Made by a program: the position numbers and the translations under genes. Positions 5,941 through 6,072 of a stretch of DNA of 6,072 nt are shown in pieces. This stretch comes from Acidobacteriota bacterium (GTDB lineage: Bacteria; Acidobacteriota; Thermoanaerobaculia; Multivoradales; JAHEKO01): NCBI GenBank assembly GCA_030610025.1, contig JAUWSP010000185.1:1-6072 (forward strand), in the 5' to 3' direction. The notes beneath the pieces are model-generated. The model was not told the origin of the DNA. It saw only the letters and a list, made by a program, of their open reading frames with translations, and made no database searches. How positions within the stretch are numbered: position 1 is the stretch's first letter; the number at the start of each line of letters is the position of its first letter.

Positions 5941-6072
5941 GGACCTCGCGGCCGATCGAGATGAGGGGAAAGTCCTGCTCGCGACATCACTCTCGGTTCA
6001 CCGCCGAGAATAGCAGGCAACGACCGTCGCTTCCCCTGCCACGCAGAGCAAGCAACACCGATTCCAATATCG
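5941..6072 (-). promoter_or_regulatory. Upstream region of the kinase gene, with a small inverted repeat
   Basis: These 132 bases precede the first gene of the signalling pair and hold no supported coding region. TCTCGG (5991-5996) and CCGAGA (6004-6009) form a perfect 6-bp inverted repeat with a 7-nt spacer, about 50 nt before the ATG; it may be an operator half-site pair or a leader hairpin. A TATTCT at 6012-6007 on the minus strand could be a -10 element, but no convincing -35 lies at the right distance. Confidence 0.25.

Overview
The window is GC-rich bacterial DNA in which every supported gene lies on the minus strand, packed with short gaps or 4-nt ATGA overlaps. It reads, in the direction of transcription (high to low coordinates), as a two-component signalling pair followed by the start of an Rnf electron-transport operon. 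The composition, the Rnf complex and the RsbRD_N/GAF kinase fit a GC-rich Gram-negative-type bacterium (for example a member of Acidobacteriota or a deltaproteobacterium-like lineage), but the lineage cannot be fixed from this sequence alone.

Signalling part (5940 to 3260). A sensor histidine kinase with two GAF domains and a HisKA_3/HATPase core is followed, with an ATGA overlap, by a NarL/LuxR-type response regulator. Just upstream of the kinase ORF is a 79-codon ORF in the same frame, separated only by TGA-GAG. Together the two pieces read as one 669-codon gene whose N-terminal domain resembles RsbRD_N (the stressosome co-antagonist N-terminal domain). The domain is therefore cut by an in-frame TGA.

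Rnf part (3156 to 1, continuing off the left edge). A small two-helix membrane protein with a CxxxCxxC motif, resembling the C-terminal half of RseC/MucC proteins, overlaps rnfC by ATGA. Then come rnfC (two 4Fe-4S clusters, NADH/FMN module), rnfD (FMN-carrying membrane subunit, broken here by a single-base frameshift near 1209-1214), and the first 112 codons of rnfG. rnfE, rnfA and rnfB are not in view and would be expected further left. Rnf couples electron transfer between ferredoxin and NAD(H) to ion movement across the cytoplasmic membrane.

The 103-nt gap between the regulator and the small membrane gene holds a weak promoter candidate, and a strong GC-rich hairpin straddles the regulator stop codon, so the two parts may be separate transcription units. 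Control of the Rnf genes by the two-component pair is a reasonable guess from position only. The two reading-frame breaks in 6 kb (rnfD, kinase) could be real lesions or sequence errors. No tRNA, rRNA, CRISPR, insertion sequence or plus-strand gene was supported.
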